Assembly: GCA_023412275.1 (NCBI GenBank)
Contig: JAEYNY010000183.1
Location: 5,780-69,779 of the forward strand
Direction of reading: 5' to 3'
Length of the DNA stretch: 64,000 nt
Origin: Bacillota bacterium
GTDB lineage: Bacteria > Bacillota > Clostridia > Acetivibrionales > DSM-1351
The notes beneath the pieces are model-generated. The model was not told the DNA's origin and searched no databases. It saw only the letters and a program-made list of their open reading frames with translations. Below, piece by piece: positions 17,401-25,931 of the stretch; position 1 is the stretch's first letter, and each line of letters opens with the position of its first letter. The position numbers were made by a program, and so were the translations under genes.

Positions 17401-19695
17401 TCACAGGTAAAGGCTTTTAAGTCACTATTTTCAATAAACGGAACCAGACTTGCAAACCTTTACGGACCTACAGAAGCAACAATAGACGTATCCTATTTTG
17501 ACTGTGATACAGTGACAGAACTTGATTCTGTTCCTATAGGGAAGCCTATTGATAATACAAAGCTCCTTATTTTGGACAAAAATATGCAGCTACAGCCTAT
17601 AGGTATAGCAGGAGAGTTGTGTATCGGCGGCATCGGCCTGGCAAGAGAGTATCTGAACAAAGCTGAGTTGACAAATGAGAAATTTGTACAAAATCCATAC
17701 CAACCCAACCAGAGGCTTTACCGTACCGGTGACTTGGCAAAGTGGAGACGGGACGGAAATATTGAATATTTAGGAAGGATGGATTTTCAGGTAAAGATAC
17801 GAGGACTTAGAATTGAACTTGGTGAGATAGAAAAGCAGTTAAATACTCACCCGGAGGTGAAAGAGTGTGTAGTAATTGCATGGAGAAAAGGCGAGGGTGA
17901 TATACAGCTGGTAGCATATGTAGTATGCAAAAATGGTACGAGAGTGGAACAAGGTGGTATTCAGTCGTTCCTTGAAAAGAGTCTCCCTGAATATATGGTT
18001 CCAAGAATCTATGTTTTTTTGGAAAAAATGCCTCTATCCTTCAATGGGAAAATAGACAGGAAGGCACTTCCAACTCCTGTGATTATAACAGACAGAGTTT
18101 ATACGGCTCCAAGAAACGAGACGGAGAAACAGCTGGCTAATATATGGCAGCAAATATTAGGCTTAGACAGGGTTGGAATAAACGACAATTTCTTTGAAAT
18201 CGGCGGGGATTCCCTGAAGGCAATGGAAACAGTCATATTACTGAAAAAGCAGGGACTACAGCTTGAAATAAAAGACTTGTTTGAAGGACAGACAATAGCA
18301 AACCTCAGCAGTCTGGTAAAGTTATCTATAAAGAATGCCATAGAGGAGCCAGTTACCGGAGAAATAGGATTGCTTCCTACACAGAAAGGGTTTTTCAGAA
18401 AAACAAAGACGGAAATAAATCACTGGAACATATCAGTAATGATGTACAGAAAAGACAGGCTTGATGAAAATATTATCAAAAAGACTTTTACCAAAATAGT
18501 AGAACAACATGATGCACTTAGGATAAATTTCAGAATTTACGGAGAAAAAATAACCCAGTACAACAGAGGAATAGATGGTGAATTATTTCAAATAAGTATA
18601 TTTGACTGTATAGCTGACAAGGATGATACAACCAATATGGATAATATGGCATATGCCTTACACAGGAGCATGAATCTTACAGAGGGGCCCCTTGTAAAGC
18701 TGGGACTTTTCAGACGCCATGACGGAGATCATCTGCTACTTGTGATACATCACCTACTTTGCGATGGACTTTCACTAATGACAGTACTAGAGGATGCTGC
18801 GGCCGTGTATAATCAGCTACAAAGGAATGAGCCGATATCACTTCCTCCCAAAACTTCTTCCTTAAAGGAATGGTCCGAGAGAATATATGCTTATTGCAAC
18901 AGTAGCGAATTTCTAAAAGAAACTGATTATTGGAGGAAAGTAGAAAACACACCTGTAGAACTGCTACCTAAAGATACAACATTCGGGGAAGAAAGGCATA
19001 AGAACGATGTTGCTATCAACGAAACACTGCTTTCTGAAAAAGAAACAAAGGTATTAATGAAGAATGTAAATCAGAGGTTTGATACTGATATAAAAGATTT
19101 ACTGGCAACTGCTTTTGGGGCAGCTGTAAAAGAGTGGACAGGCATTAACAATATACTCATAGATTATAAAATTCATGGCAGAGAGAACATTTTTGACGGG
19201 ATTGATGTTTCAAGGACAGTAGGTTGGTTTGCCACAGAGTTTCCTGCAATACTTGATATGTCTAAACTGGAAGATCTTCAGACCCAGATAATATCAATAA
19301 GAGATATGTTCAGAAATGTTCCGGGCAGGGGACTTGGATATGAAACCTTGAGAGAGGTGACTCTGCCTGAAAATAAAAAGGAATTAAAACTAAACCTGCA
19401 CCCTGAAATATTATTCAATTATTCAGGTGATTTTGCAGGCCGGACAAATGAGGATTTTCAGGGCTTCAGCATATCACCGCTATATAAAAACCTTAACGAA
19501 AGTCCTGAATCTGAAAGAAAATACACCTTGATTATTGAACTCATGATTCTGGATGGTAACTTAAATGTCACTCTGCATTACAATAAGCATCAGTATTATG
19601 AAAGCACAATGAAAGAACTTCTTAATAGATTTAAAAAATATCTTTATGAAATTACAATTTTGGGTATAGAAAGCAAATTTCAAAAGGAGAGATAA
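11482..19695 (+). CDS. NRPS: TubC docking - C - FkbH-like - PCP - C - A(Ser) - PCP - E
   Basis: The start is taken as GTG 11482, seven bases after AGGAGG (11469-11474); GTG 11473 overlaps that site and is unlikely. The protein is 2737 residues. Residues 1-55 resemble the TubC N-terminal docking domain. C domain 1 has HHIISDG at 206. Residues about 515-1090 are an FkbH-like unit: an N-terminal lobe (TAEPVEDYINWW, APYNQVFQQL), a HAD IIIC phosphatase core with Asp 717 and Asp 719 (DCDNTLW), then an acetyltransferase-like region. FkbH proteins load a glyceryl unit from 1,3-bisphosphoglycerate onto carrier proteins. PCP 1 has Ser 1181. C domain 2 has HHIISDG at 1374. The A domain (about 1700-2190) has code DVWHFSLIDK, a classic serine code. 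PCP 2 has Ser 2244. The end is an epimerase with HHLLCDG at 2423, HGREN and RTVGWF, so D-Ser is expected. Confidence 0.92.
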   Translation: MSVMQFLSRLRNMGVNLWLDKDELKYQAPKGVVNKTLLSEISQNKHEIIEFLKKLIMEASSNNEQIPQAPRDSITEFPLSYSQQSMWFYDQLIKGNPAFNIPNAVKITGKLDIDAIENAINELVRRHEALRTTFGSIDGNPVQVVKAEITVELCKTYLEKSIDEVRIKDLLKEEARKGFNLETGPLFRFHLFILGEEEYVLTMVIHHIISDGWSNTVLVGELFTLYKTGIQGAGQVLSLPSVQFADYAYWEKNRLQGELLENLLDYWKKQLANTSTLKLPLDRERPTVRAFEGGYEPMVISPELTKKINIICKNKSVTQFILILAAFKTLLYRYSGQEDICIGTVVANRNRAELERAVGFFMNTLALRTRIEGDSSFSEVLERVKKTTYDAFTYQELPFDKMVEELKPPREDGVNPFFQVMFILQNTQKVDLELPGLKMQPLEIESGMAPFDLRLQLTETQEGLMGGFDYNLSIFDSATIRSLSKQLVKTIECIVENQEQKITQLPIFTSEEIKNIHKLKIAVAATFTAEPVEDYINWWCKQFGIKNEVVFAPYNQVFQQLLDETSFISSNDGVNILLIRFEDWLRNDMSYDAEQIRKLEENYSYLLSILKSKTKITPYFVGVFPVCGYSNISQKVYEYIEDMNNIWKLTLEDMENVYVMDFENLDEQFTIDTVFDPLKDTEAHMPFSDMYFAALGTFAARKVCAWRKQNFKVIVLDCDNTLWKGVCGEEGSQGVIISEPFMRLQEFMLDCYREGILLALCSKNNEADVWDVFDNNKGMLLKKEHFVSWRINWQSKADNIREIAHELNLGIDSFIFIDDSPVECSEVMMKLPEVLTLNLPEEVEQIPGYLQHVWAFDRFKVTAEDAQRTQMYIAEKERKQMQESVQSLDGFIKGLELKMSMNPIEDSQYMRAAQLTHRTNQFNLSTIRRTEEELRLLTSLPGYKCHVIEVSDRFGEYGLVGVVISKENGDKLLIDTFLLSCRVLGRKIEDAILIGLKKLCTKTGGKVLEAEFRPTEKNTPFRQFLENSGWKSIEEGRGFSRYQLDITAIPEDENLVECYYDSKFEILKNSTGTAEYKYEPVCIKREKEHASVNNGWKVLSVNREMLLHKAYLLPIENASGKGLIELPVHESGAVKTAVTKQEEYKAPENETQKILAQIWQEILGVEKVGINDDFFKLGGHSLTAVSIISRLRDRCHKYIPLQWIIENRTIAQLGELIGEIEETYNSDDTPDAIPRVCDGTKEFPLSFSQQSMWFYDQLNKGNAVFNLSSAVRISGGLNIEILKQTLENAVMSHEALRTTFKNINGSPVQVINDSVKVEINEIDLTYLTSDNEEKIRELLKQEVRYIFNLEKGPLFRFCLFLLNGNEYIFSMTTHHIISDGWSNTIIVEQFLRHYTQLADGQNIEIKPLPIRFADYAVWERNRFTGERLDKLMGYWKKQLENPTTLELPTDKARPKTRTYEGGYESIAIPEAMVPELKKLCNNQGVTMFMLILAAFQTLLHRYSGQNDIFTGTVVANRNRAEIENTVGPFINTLVLRTGFDEDPDFSSLLTKVKKTTLEAYENQELPFDKMLEELKLERDLSRAPLFQVMFILHNNKKAELELDGMKITEIDVASDMAPFDLRLQLTETEKGIKGGFDYNISLFEPATVKAISMHLIKLLENIVQKPNEKVSRLRYITETEKRQILSDFNDTNADFPDNKVIYEYLEEQAAKNSLNPAVIFKNKKLSYGELNDRANRLARLLQENGVGRDSIAAIMMERSLEMIIAIMAIQKAGGAYLPVDPHFPEERIDYILKDSHTGILLTHKEFGDFKIPQNIKKINLDLVDLSVGEKLNLPLISTPENIAYVIYTSGSTGKPKGTLIEHRSLVNRLNWMQKKYPLDKNDIILQKTPYTFDVSVWEMFWWSMAGAKVCFLEPGAEKDPEKIVEAIEKNNITVIHFVPSMLGIFLEYLNQTGEVSRVAGLKQVFASGEALTPSQVKAFKSLFSINGTRLANLYGPTEATIDVSYFDCDTVTELDSVPIGKPIDNTKLLILDKNMQLQPIGIAGELCIGGIGLAREYLNKAELTNEKFVQNPYQPNQRLYRTGDLAKWRRDGNIEYLGRMDFQVKIRGLRIELGEIEKQLNTHPEVKECVVIAWRKGEGDIQLVAYVVCKNGTRVEQGGIQSFLEKSLPEYMVPRIYVFLEKMPLSFNGKIDRKALPTPVIITDRVYTAPRNETEKQLANIWQQILGLDRVGINDNFFEIGGDSLKAMETVILLKKQGLQLEIKDLFEGQTIANLSSLVKLSIKNAIEEPVTGEIGLLPTQKGFFRKTKTEINHWNISVMMYRKDRLDENIIKKTFTKIVEQHDALRINFRIYGEKITQYNRGIDGELFQISIFDCIADKDDTTNMDNMAYALHRSMNLTEGPLVKLGLFRRHDGDHLLLVIHHLLCDGLSLMTVLEDAAAVYNQLQRNEPISLPPKTSSLKEWSERIYAYCNSSEFLKETDYWRKVENTPVELLPKDTTFGEERHKNDVAINETLLSEKETKVLMKNVNQRFDTDIKDLLATAFGAAVKEWTGINNILIDYKIHGRENIFDGIDVSRTVGWFATEFPAILDMSKLEDLQTQIISIRDMFRNVPGRGLGYETLREVTLPENKKELKLNLHPEILFNYSGDFAGRTNEDFQGFSISPLYKNLNESPESERKYTLIIELMILDGNLNVTLHYNKHQYYESTMKELLNRFKKYLYEITILGIESKFQKER

Positions 19696-19700
19696 ATATT

Positions 19701-20954
19701 ATGAATAAGCTAGCATTTTTGTTCCCGGGACAGGGGGCTCAATATATTGGTATGGGCAGTAAACTGTGTGAAAGCTTTTCAGTTGCAGAACAGGTTTTTG
19801 CTGAAGCAAATGAGGCTCTTGGCTTTGACTTAAAAAAACTGTGTTTCCAAGGAAGTATGGAAGAACTGACAAAAACAGAGAATACCCAGCCTGCTATCCT
19901 TACAGCAAGCGTTGCAGCATTCAGAGTATATATGCAGGAGGTAGGTATTAAGCCTAACTATACCGCCGGACACAGCCTTGGAGAACTTTCCGCACTTTGC
20001 TGTGCAGGAGGGATGGAGTTTGCAGATGCTGTCAAGCTTGTAAGGCAGAGAGGAAAGCTTATGCAGGAAGCAGTTCCGGAAGGAATTGGTAGTATGGCTG
20101 CCGTAAGCGGGGTTGAACAGGAAATTATAGAAAGGGAATGTTCACGGGTATCAAAAGATGGGAATATTGTGGTGGTTTCCAACTACAATTCATTGGAGCA
20201 AACAGTAATATCAGGGCATGTAAAAGCAGTTAATGATGTGGGAGAGCAGTTGAAGTCCATGGGTGCCAGAGTGGTTTATCTGAAAGTAAGTGCACCTTTT
20301 CACAGCCCGTTAATGCAGCCTGCGGCTGACAGATTCAGAGAGGAACTGGGAAAATATCCCTTCCATGAAATGGAATGGCCTGTAATATCCAACGTTACAT
20401 CCGAGCCATATCCCGGTAAAGACAAAATAATTGATTATTTATCCCTGCAAATAACAAACCCCGTAAAATGGCAGTCTACAATAGAGTATTTGCAGAAGTT
20501 TGGTATAAATAAAGCTGTTGAAATGGGGCCAAAAACTGTTCTGAAAAACCTTTTGAGAAGCAATGCAACAATAACGGTTTTATCATCAGAAACAACGGAA
20601 GATATATCGCTTATGAAGAAAAAACTGGTTTCTGCAAAGGATTCGGAAAAGCCGGTAAATAACGGTCTGATGTTTATAACAGGCTGTATAGCAGCAGCTG
20701 TCAGTACGAAAAACCGTAACTGGGATGAAAATGCATACCAGAAAGGTGTAGTAGAGTCTTACAGAAAATTAGTTACTATAAAAGAAGAATTGATAAAACA
20801 AAGAATTCAGCCCACCAATGAACATATTGTAGAAGCTGTGGATTTATTAAAACAAATATTCAACACAAAGCTATTACCGGTTGATGAACAGAACGATAGG
20901 CTAAATAAGCTGTTGGTAGAAGCAGGGTTACAATTGGATATTGGCAGTTTATAA
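19701..20954 (+). CDS. Free-standing malonyl-CoA acyltransferase (trans-AT, FenF/FabD-like)
   Basis: This 417-residue protein starts at ATG 19701 behind AAGGAGA, 5 nt after the NRPS stop. It opens with LAFLFPGQGAQYIGMG. It has the active-site motif GHSLGE near residue 90 with an intact Ser, and the catalytic His in APFHSPLM. Residues 1-300 match FabD-type malonyl transferases. About 115 further residues (GLMFITGCIAAAVSTKN onward) exceed housekeeping FabD and fit the longer discrete ATs, such as FenF/ItuD, of Bacillus lipopeptide clusters. It lies inside a locus whose two PKS modules have either no AT or a dead one. It is therefore the probable in-trans supplier of malonyl units to both ACPs. 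Malonyl specificity is inferred from family resemblance; a housekeeping role is unlikely given the location. Confidence 0.9.
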   Translation: MNKLAFLFPGQGAQYIGMGSKLCESFSVAEQVFAEANEALGFDLKKLCFQGSMEELTKTENTQPAILTASVAAFRVYMQEVGIKPNYTAGHSLGELSALCCAGGMEFADAVKLVRQRGKLMQEAVPEGIGSMAAVSGVEQEIIERECSRVSKDGNIVVVSNYNSLEQTVISGHVKAVNDVGEQLKSMGARVVYLKVSAPFHSPLMQPAADRFREELGKYPFHEMEWPVISNVTSEPYPGKDKIIDYLSLQITNPVKWQSTIEYLQKFGINKAVEMGPKTVLKNLLRSNATITVLSSETTEDISLMKKKLVSAKDSEKPVNNGLMFITGCIAAAVSTKNRNWDENAYQKGVVESYRKLVTIKEELIKQRIQPTNEHIVEAVDLLKQIFNTKLLPVDEQNDRLNKLLVEAGLQLDIGSL

Positions 20955-20972
20955 GGAAGGTAGGTATTATAA

Positions 20973-23900
20973 ATGGAACAGAAGTTAAATTTCTTCCTGA
21001 ATGATATTAAAGAAGCCGAAAACTATTGGAAAGAAAAATTATCGGGAGAGCTTCCGGAAGTAGCGATGCCCTGCGATTTCAAAAAAGAATCGGGTAATAG
21101 AAGGGGAATGTTTCACTTTGAAATAAGCAGGGAGCTAACTAATAAATTATGCAGCATTGAAAAAGATAAAGAGATGGGCACTTTCATAAAGCTTACAGCT
21201 GCGATAAATATCCTTCTTTATAAATATACGAATCAGAACGACATTATTGTGGGTATACCCCTTTTGACCGGGATACAGGAGTTTTATCCATACAATAAAT
21301 TTATAGTACAAAGAAGCAATGTACAGGGTAAAATGACTGTCAATGATTATCTGGAAAATTTAGATCAAGAAATAACCACAATTTATAAAAATCAGCATTA
21401 CCCCATCGACAACATTCCAATGTTTAAGGTTATTTCAATATATAAAAATATACATAGCATTAACGAAGATGAAATAATAAATTGCATAGATAATGACCTT
21501 ACGTTTTGCTTTTTAAAAATTGGTGGCTGTATAAATGCAAGGATTACGTACAATTCAAACAAGTTTAAGGATGAAAGTATCTTTCAGCTTCATAAATGCT
21601 ATCTTAACATATTGGAACAACTCCTATCCAATACGGGTATTCCAATAAAAGCGGTTAAATTGCTTACCGCTACCGAATGTGCAGAGATAGTTAAACAGTT
21701 TAATGATACAACAGTGGAATACCCAGAAAGCAATATTTCACTTCATAAAATGTTTGAAAAGCAGACTGCACTTACCCCGGATAATACGGCTGTAAGCTGC
21801 GTTTCAGAGCAAAACGGCAAATGTGTTGCACAAAATATCACATTTAAAGAATTAAATGGAAAATCCAACAGGTTGGCAAGGCTGTTAAGGGAAAAAGGAG
21901 TTAGGCCCAACAGTATTATAGCTATAATGCCTCGCCAATCCTATGAGATGGTAGTTGGCATACTGGCTGTATTAAAGGCCGGAGGAGCATACCTTCCCAT
22001 TGATCCTGATTACCCTCAGAATAGAATAAACCTGATACTGGAAGATAGTGAAACCAGTATGTTATTGACAAATAGTGATATTGCAGACAAGGTCCAATTT
22101 AATGGAGAAATTATACATATAGATAATGAAGAGATGTACCATAGAAATGCTGAAAACCTTGAGGAAGTAAACAAACCGGAGGATTTGGCTTGTGTTATAT
22201 ATACATCAGGTTCAACCGGAACACCTAAAGGTGTATTGGTAAGACACAGAAACATGGTAAACTTTGCAAACTGGCGTATTGGCAATTATAACTACAATAA
22301 AAAGGATGTATCCCTTCAATTGCTGTCCGTAGCCTTTGACGGTTTTGGTTCTATTTTTTATTCCAGCCTGTTGTCCGGCGGTACACTTGTAATTATAGAA
22401 GAAGAAAACAGGATGAACTACAGCTTTATAAGAAATGTATTGGAGGACAGACGTGTAACAAATATGTGTCTTGTACCATCTATGTACAGAGCTATTCTTG
22501 ATGGAGCGAAGAAAGAACAGCTAAAAAATGTTAGGTTTGTAACTCTTGCAGGTGAAAAGGCTGATGAGAGTCTCATAGATATGAGTAATCATATAAATCC
22601 TGAAATTTTGATATCAAATGAATACGGCCCAACTGAAAATACAATTGCCACAACATCATATAAAGGAATGACTCGGGACACCACATCGATTATTGGGAAG
22701 CCTATATCAAACCATAGTGTATTTATTGTAAACGGGGATTTAAACCTTGTTCCTGTAGGTGTTCCCGGTGAATTATGTGTTTCGGGTGCAGGTATTACAG
22801 GAGGTTACCTAAAGCGTCCGCAGCTAACTGAAGAAAAATTTATATCTATACCAATTAATAATGATTCATTTACAATTTACAGAACAGGTGATATGGCTAA
22901 ATGGCTTGATGACGGGAATATAGAGTTTCTGGGCAGAGCTGATTATCAGGTAAAGATAAGAGGTTTCAGAATAGAACTGGGTGAGATTGAAAACAGTCTG
23001 TTAAACTATGAACCTGTCAAGGAATGTATTGTACTGGTCAATGAAGATAGCAAAGGCAGCAAATACATATGTGCATATATTGTTTCAGACAGGGAATTGA
23101 CTGCTGTAGAACTCAGAGATTATCTATCTAGCATGCTGCCGGAATATATGATACCTTCTCAATTTATAAAGCTTCCGGAAATTCCGCTGATGCAAAATGG
23201 GAAAGCAGACAGAAATGCACTTGCCAAATACACGGTAAATATAGACACAGGGGTAGAATATTCGGCACCTGTGAACATTCAGGAAGAAAAACTTACAGAC
23301 ATATGGCGGGAAGTATTGGGTTTAGAAAAAATAGGAGTAAACGATAGATTTTTTGACATTGGCGGAGATTCCATGAAAGCTGTGAAAATATCTGAATTAT
23401 GTTTAGAAAATGGAATAAAAATATCTGCAAAGGACATTTTTACTCACAAAACCATTGCAAAAATAGCACAAAATGTGAATTTTGATACTGTAAAGTGTGA
23501 TAATAAGTATGTCACAAATTCAGTGTTTAATGAACAGCTTGGAACTAAAAAGCTCAAAATAAACCTCCAACGGGAGATAACAACTTATTTGCATAGATCA
23601 CTGCCGCTATGTGCCATACTTGCTTGTGAAGAAAACTACAAATGGTTTAATCAGCACTATATTGAAATATTTTCAATAACATACCAAAATGGTTTTTCAA
23701 GACTTGAATTTCTTGAAGAAAAAAATAATTACGATGATGTATTTCAAGAGGTATTTTTGAAATTTGAGGAAGTGCCTGATATTCTGAAATTTATAAAGGA
23801 TAAAATTGACTCAGGAGTATATGTTTCAGTGCATATAGATGAATATTGTCTTCCGCAGAAGGGGAGTTATGGAAAAAATCACTTTGTACACCCATCTCTT

Positions 23901-24695
23901 ATATACGGCTATGACAATATTCAAAAAAAGCTTATGGCTATAGGGTTTGACTCTGAAATGATATTCAATGAAATTGCTTTTGATTTCAATGATTTTGTTG
24001 AGGCATATGAATCAGCAAAGGTACATTATGGAGTATTTGCACCCTGGGCTGAAACGGAAGCCGTACAGCTGCTTATTCCACGGGAGCTTGCCAAAGACTA
24101 TAACTTTGAAGTCGATAATGTCCTGCTAAGTATTGACAACTACCTTAATTCCTCTGACATAAACAGCAACAAAATAAATAAACTGGTGTCTCCTGATGAA
24201 ATGAATACTTTTGGTGAATTAAAATATGGTGTTGATGTATACGATGTCATAGTGCGAAGTCTTGAAAAGCTGGGCAGTGATATTATGAAGGGGCTGGATG
24301 TACTGAATATTATCGAACAGTGCAAAGAAAAAGCTGTGGCTGATATTATGCCATCATTGGACTATAGGAGTATGCACTTACTTTATGAGCATAAAAAGTG
24401 CATTTACAATAGAATAAGGTACATTATCAGTAATTTTGTTTCTTCGGACATATTGAACCAATTGACGGATAAGTACATGAAAATGATAGAGACGCTCAAT
24501 ACTGCAAGACTTACATTTTTTGATTTAGAGAGCATGTTTAATGCCGGCTTTGACCCGAATAAAACTGATTTTAACGAACTGTTTGGTTCTTTTCAGCAAA
24601 TGACGGCTGCCGTTAAATCAGTAGGAGATGAAGAAAAAATATTACTCAGACAGATTTATACAGAAATCAAGAACAACCTTAACGGAGGAAGATAA
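20973..24695 (+). CDS. NRPS: half C - A(Tyr-like code) - PCP - papain/BtrH-like acyltransferase domain
   Basis: This is a 1240-residue protein with ATG 20973 behind AAGGAAGG. Residues 1-240 match only the C-terminal lobe of a condensation domain (from ENYWKEKLSG on); the N-terminal lobe with HHxxxDG is missing. The adenylation domain (about 260-740, YTSGSTG near 410) has pocket residues DGSCTAEIAK. Seven of ten match the published DGTITAEVAK tyrosine code, so an aromatic residue is a tentative call. The PCP Ser is 800 (GGDS). Residues about 845-1240 form a separate domain with Cys 880 in LPLCAIL and the stretch DEYCLPQKGSY, NHFVHPS, YGYD (His 970 and 973). This pattern resembles the BtrH N-terminal family, papain-fold enzymes that move an acyl group from a carrier protein to an acceptor. 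There is no thioesterase, so this domain may release or transfer the chain. A paralogue of the PCP plus this domain lies at 27170. Confidence 0.85.
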   Translation: MEQKLNFFLNDIKEAENYWKEKLSGELPEVAMPCDFKKESGNRRGMFHFEISRELTNKLCSIEKDKEMGTFIKLTAAINILLYKYTNQNDIIVGIPLLTGIQEFYPYNKFIVQRSNVQGKMTVNDYLENLDQEITTIYKNQHYPIDNIPMFKVISIYKNIHSINEDEIINCIDNDLTFCFLKIGGCINARITYNSNKFKDESIFQLHKCYLNILEQLLSNTGIPIKAVKLLTATECAEIVKQFNDTTVEYPESNISLHKMFEKQTALTPDNTAVSCVSEQNGKCVAQNITFKELNGKSNRLARLLREKGVRPNSIIAIMPRQSYEMVVGILAVLKAGGAYLPIDPDYPQNRINLILEDSETSMLLTNSDIADKVQFNGEIIHIDNEEMYHRNAENLEEVNKPEDLACVIYTSGSTGTPKGVLVRHRNMVNFANWRIGNYNYNKKDVSLQLLSVAFDGFGSIFYSSLLSGGTLVIIEEENRMNYSFIRNVLEDRRVTNMCLVPSMYRAILDGAKKEQLKNVRFVTLAGEKADESLIDMSNHINPEILISNEYGPTENTIATTSYKGMTRDTTSIIGKPISNHSVFIVNGDLNLVPVGVPGELCVSGAGITGGYLKRPQLTEEKFISIPINNDSFTIYRTGDMAKWLDDGNIEFLGRADYQVKIRGFRIELGEIENSLLNYEPVKECIVLVNEDSKGSKYICAYIVSDRELTAVELRDYLSSMLPEYMIPSQFIKLPEIPLMQNGKADRNALAKYTVNIDTGVEYSAPVNIQEEKLTDIWREVLGLEKIGVNDRFFDIGGDSMKAVKISELCLENGIKISAKDIFTHKTIAKIAQNVNFDTVKCDNKYVTNSVFNEQLGTKKLKINLQREITTYLHRSLPLCAILACEENYKWFNQHYIEIFSITYQNGFSRLEFLEEKNNYDDVFQEVFLKFEEVPDILKFIKDKIDSGVYVSVHIDEYCLPQKGSYGKNHFVHPSLIYGYDNIQKKLMAIGFDSEMIFNEIAFDFNDFVEAYESAKVHYGVFAPWAETEAVQLLIPRELAKDYNFEVDNVLLSIDNYLNSSDINSNKINKLVSPDEMNTFGELKYGVDVYDVIVRSLEKLGSDIMKGLDVLNIIEQCKEKAVADIMPSLDYRSMHLLYEHKKCIYNRIRYIISNFVSSDILNQLTDKYMKMIETLNTARLTFFDLESMFNAGFDPNKTDFNELFGSFQQMTAAVKSVGDEEKILLRQIYTEIKNNLNGGR

Positions 24696-24697
24696 GT

Positions 24698-25930
24698 ATG
24701 TCAAAAGTATTCTTTTTCAATATTCCTTTTCACGGACATGTTAATCCCAGTTTGGGACTGGCACAGGAATTGGTGAAAAAGGGAGAGAAAGTTATATATT
24801 ATGGTATAGACAGCTTTAAGGAAAAGATTGAAAGTACAGGCGCCGAGTTCAGAAGCTATGGAGACAAATTTTATCTGGACGATAATTTTGTAACTTATAA
24901 CTTAACAGAATTATTCAAAGTTCATATGGAACTCACAGAATTGATAATGGATAAACTGCTGCAGGATATAGAAAAGGACAAACCGGATTATATTGTACAT
25001 GACTCTTTGGCAACATGGGGCAAATGTGCGGCAGCGGCGGCTGGTATACCGGCAATTGACACTTTCACTACATTAGTACTGGCACCTGATGGATTTTTAC
25101 TAACCGTGGGCTTTGTTCTCAGTTTTGCTATGGCAATGATAACAAATATACCAAATGTATTAAAAATACAAAGAATTAGGAAAAATCTAAAAAAGAAATA
25201 TAATGTACATATTGAAAGCCTTGTTGATATTTTATGTAACAGACAAAATCTGAATCTGGTGTATACATCTGACCTGTTTCAACCCAACCGGGAGGCTCTG
25301 GGAAATGAATATAAATTTATAGGACCTACCAGTATGTTCAGAAAAGAAGCTATAACCCGATTTAATATTGACAGGCGAGGAAACAGACCCTTGCTATTTA
25401 TTTCCATGGGCACAATATTCAATAACAACAGAGAGTTCTTTGATAAATGTACAGAGGCTTTCGTGGGTATGGAACTGGATGTATTAATGTCTGTAGGCAA
25501 AAACATTAATATATCGTCTCTTTCAATTCCTGAAAACTTTACAGTAAAGCCTTACAACGAAATTCCACAACTAGAGGTACTTAAAGAATGTAGTATTTTC
25601 ATGACTCATGGCGGAATGAATAGTACTCATGAAGTACTTTACAACGGAGTTCCGTTAATTATAATACCTCAGCAGCAAGAACAAGCTCATGTTGCAATGC
25701 AGGTCGTTAGAACTAAAAGTGGCATTTGTCTTAAAAATTCACAAATTACACCGGCTTTGCTTAAACAATCGGTAGAAAAAATTATGTCCGACCATTCATA
25801 CAGGGAAAATGCACTGAAAATGAGAGATTCTTTTATTGATGCCGGTGGCCCTGAAAAGGGAGTCGAGGAGATATTTGCATATATAAGTAAGACAAAAATA
25901 ATTTCTTCTGTTTTTTCAATTGGAGGTTAA
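24698..25930 (+). CDS. Glycosyltransferase, MGT/GT1 family (copy 1)
   Basis: This 410-residue GT-B fold enzyme starts at ATG 24698 behind GGAGGAAG, 2 nt after the NRPS stop, so it is translationally linked. The N-terminal lobe opens FFFNIPFHGHVNPSLGLA, the acceptor-side motif of macrolide and antibiotic glycosyltransferases. The C-terminal donor site has FMTHGGMNSTHEVLYNGVP and PQQQEQAHVA. It should move a sugar from a nucleotide diphosphate donor to a hydroxyl or amine of the peptide product. Two membrane-like hydrophobic stretches near residues 125-160 (LLTVGFVLSFAMAMI) suggest it may act at the membrane or on a hydrophobic acceptor. It is closest to the copy at 28605. The sugar and acceptor cannot be read from sequence, and no sugar-nucleotide genes lie in the window. 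Confidence 0.93.
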   Translation: MSKVFFFNIPFHGHVNPSLGLAQELVKKGEKVIYYGIDSFKEKIESTGAEFRSYGDKFYLDDNFVTYNLTELFKVHMELTELIMDKLLQDIEKDKPDYIVHDSLATWGKCAAAAAGIPAIDTFTTLVLAPDGFLLTVGFVLSFAMAMITNIPNVLKIQRIRKNLKKKYNVHIESLVDILCNRQNLNLVYTSDLFQPNREALGNEYKFIGPTSMFRKEAITRFNIDRRGNRPLLFISMGTIFNNNREFFDKCTEAFVGMELDVLMSVGKNINISSLSIPENFTVKPYNEIPQLEVLKECSIFMTHGGMNSTHEVLYNGVPLIIIPQQQEQAHVAMQVVRTKSGICLKNSQITPALLKQSVEKIMSDHSYRENALKMRDSFIDAGGPEKGVEEIFAYISKTKIISSVFSIGG

Positions 25931-25931
25931 T

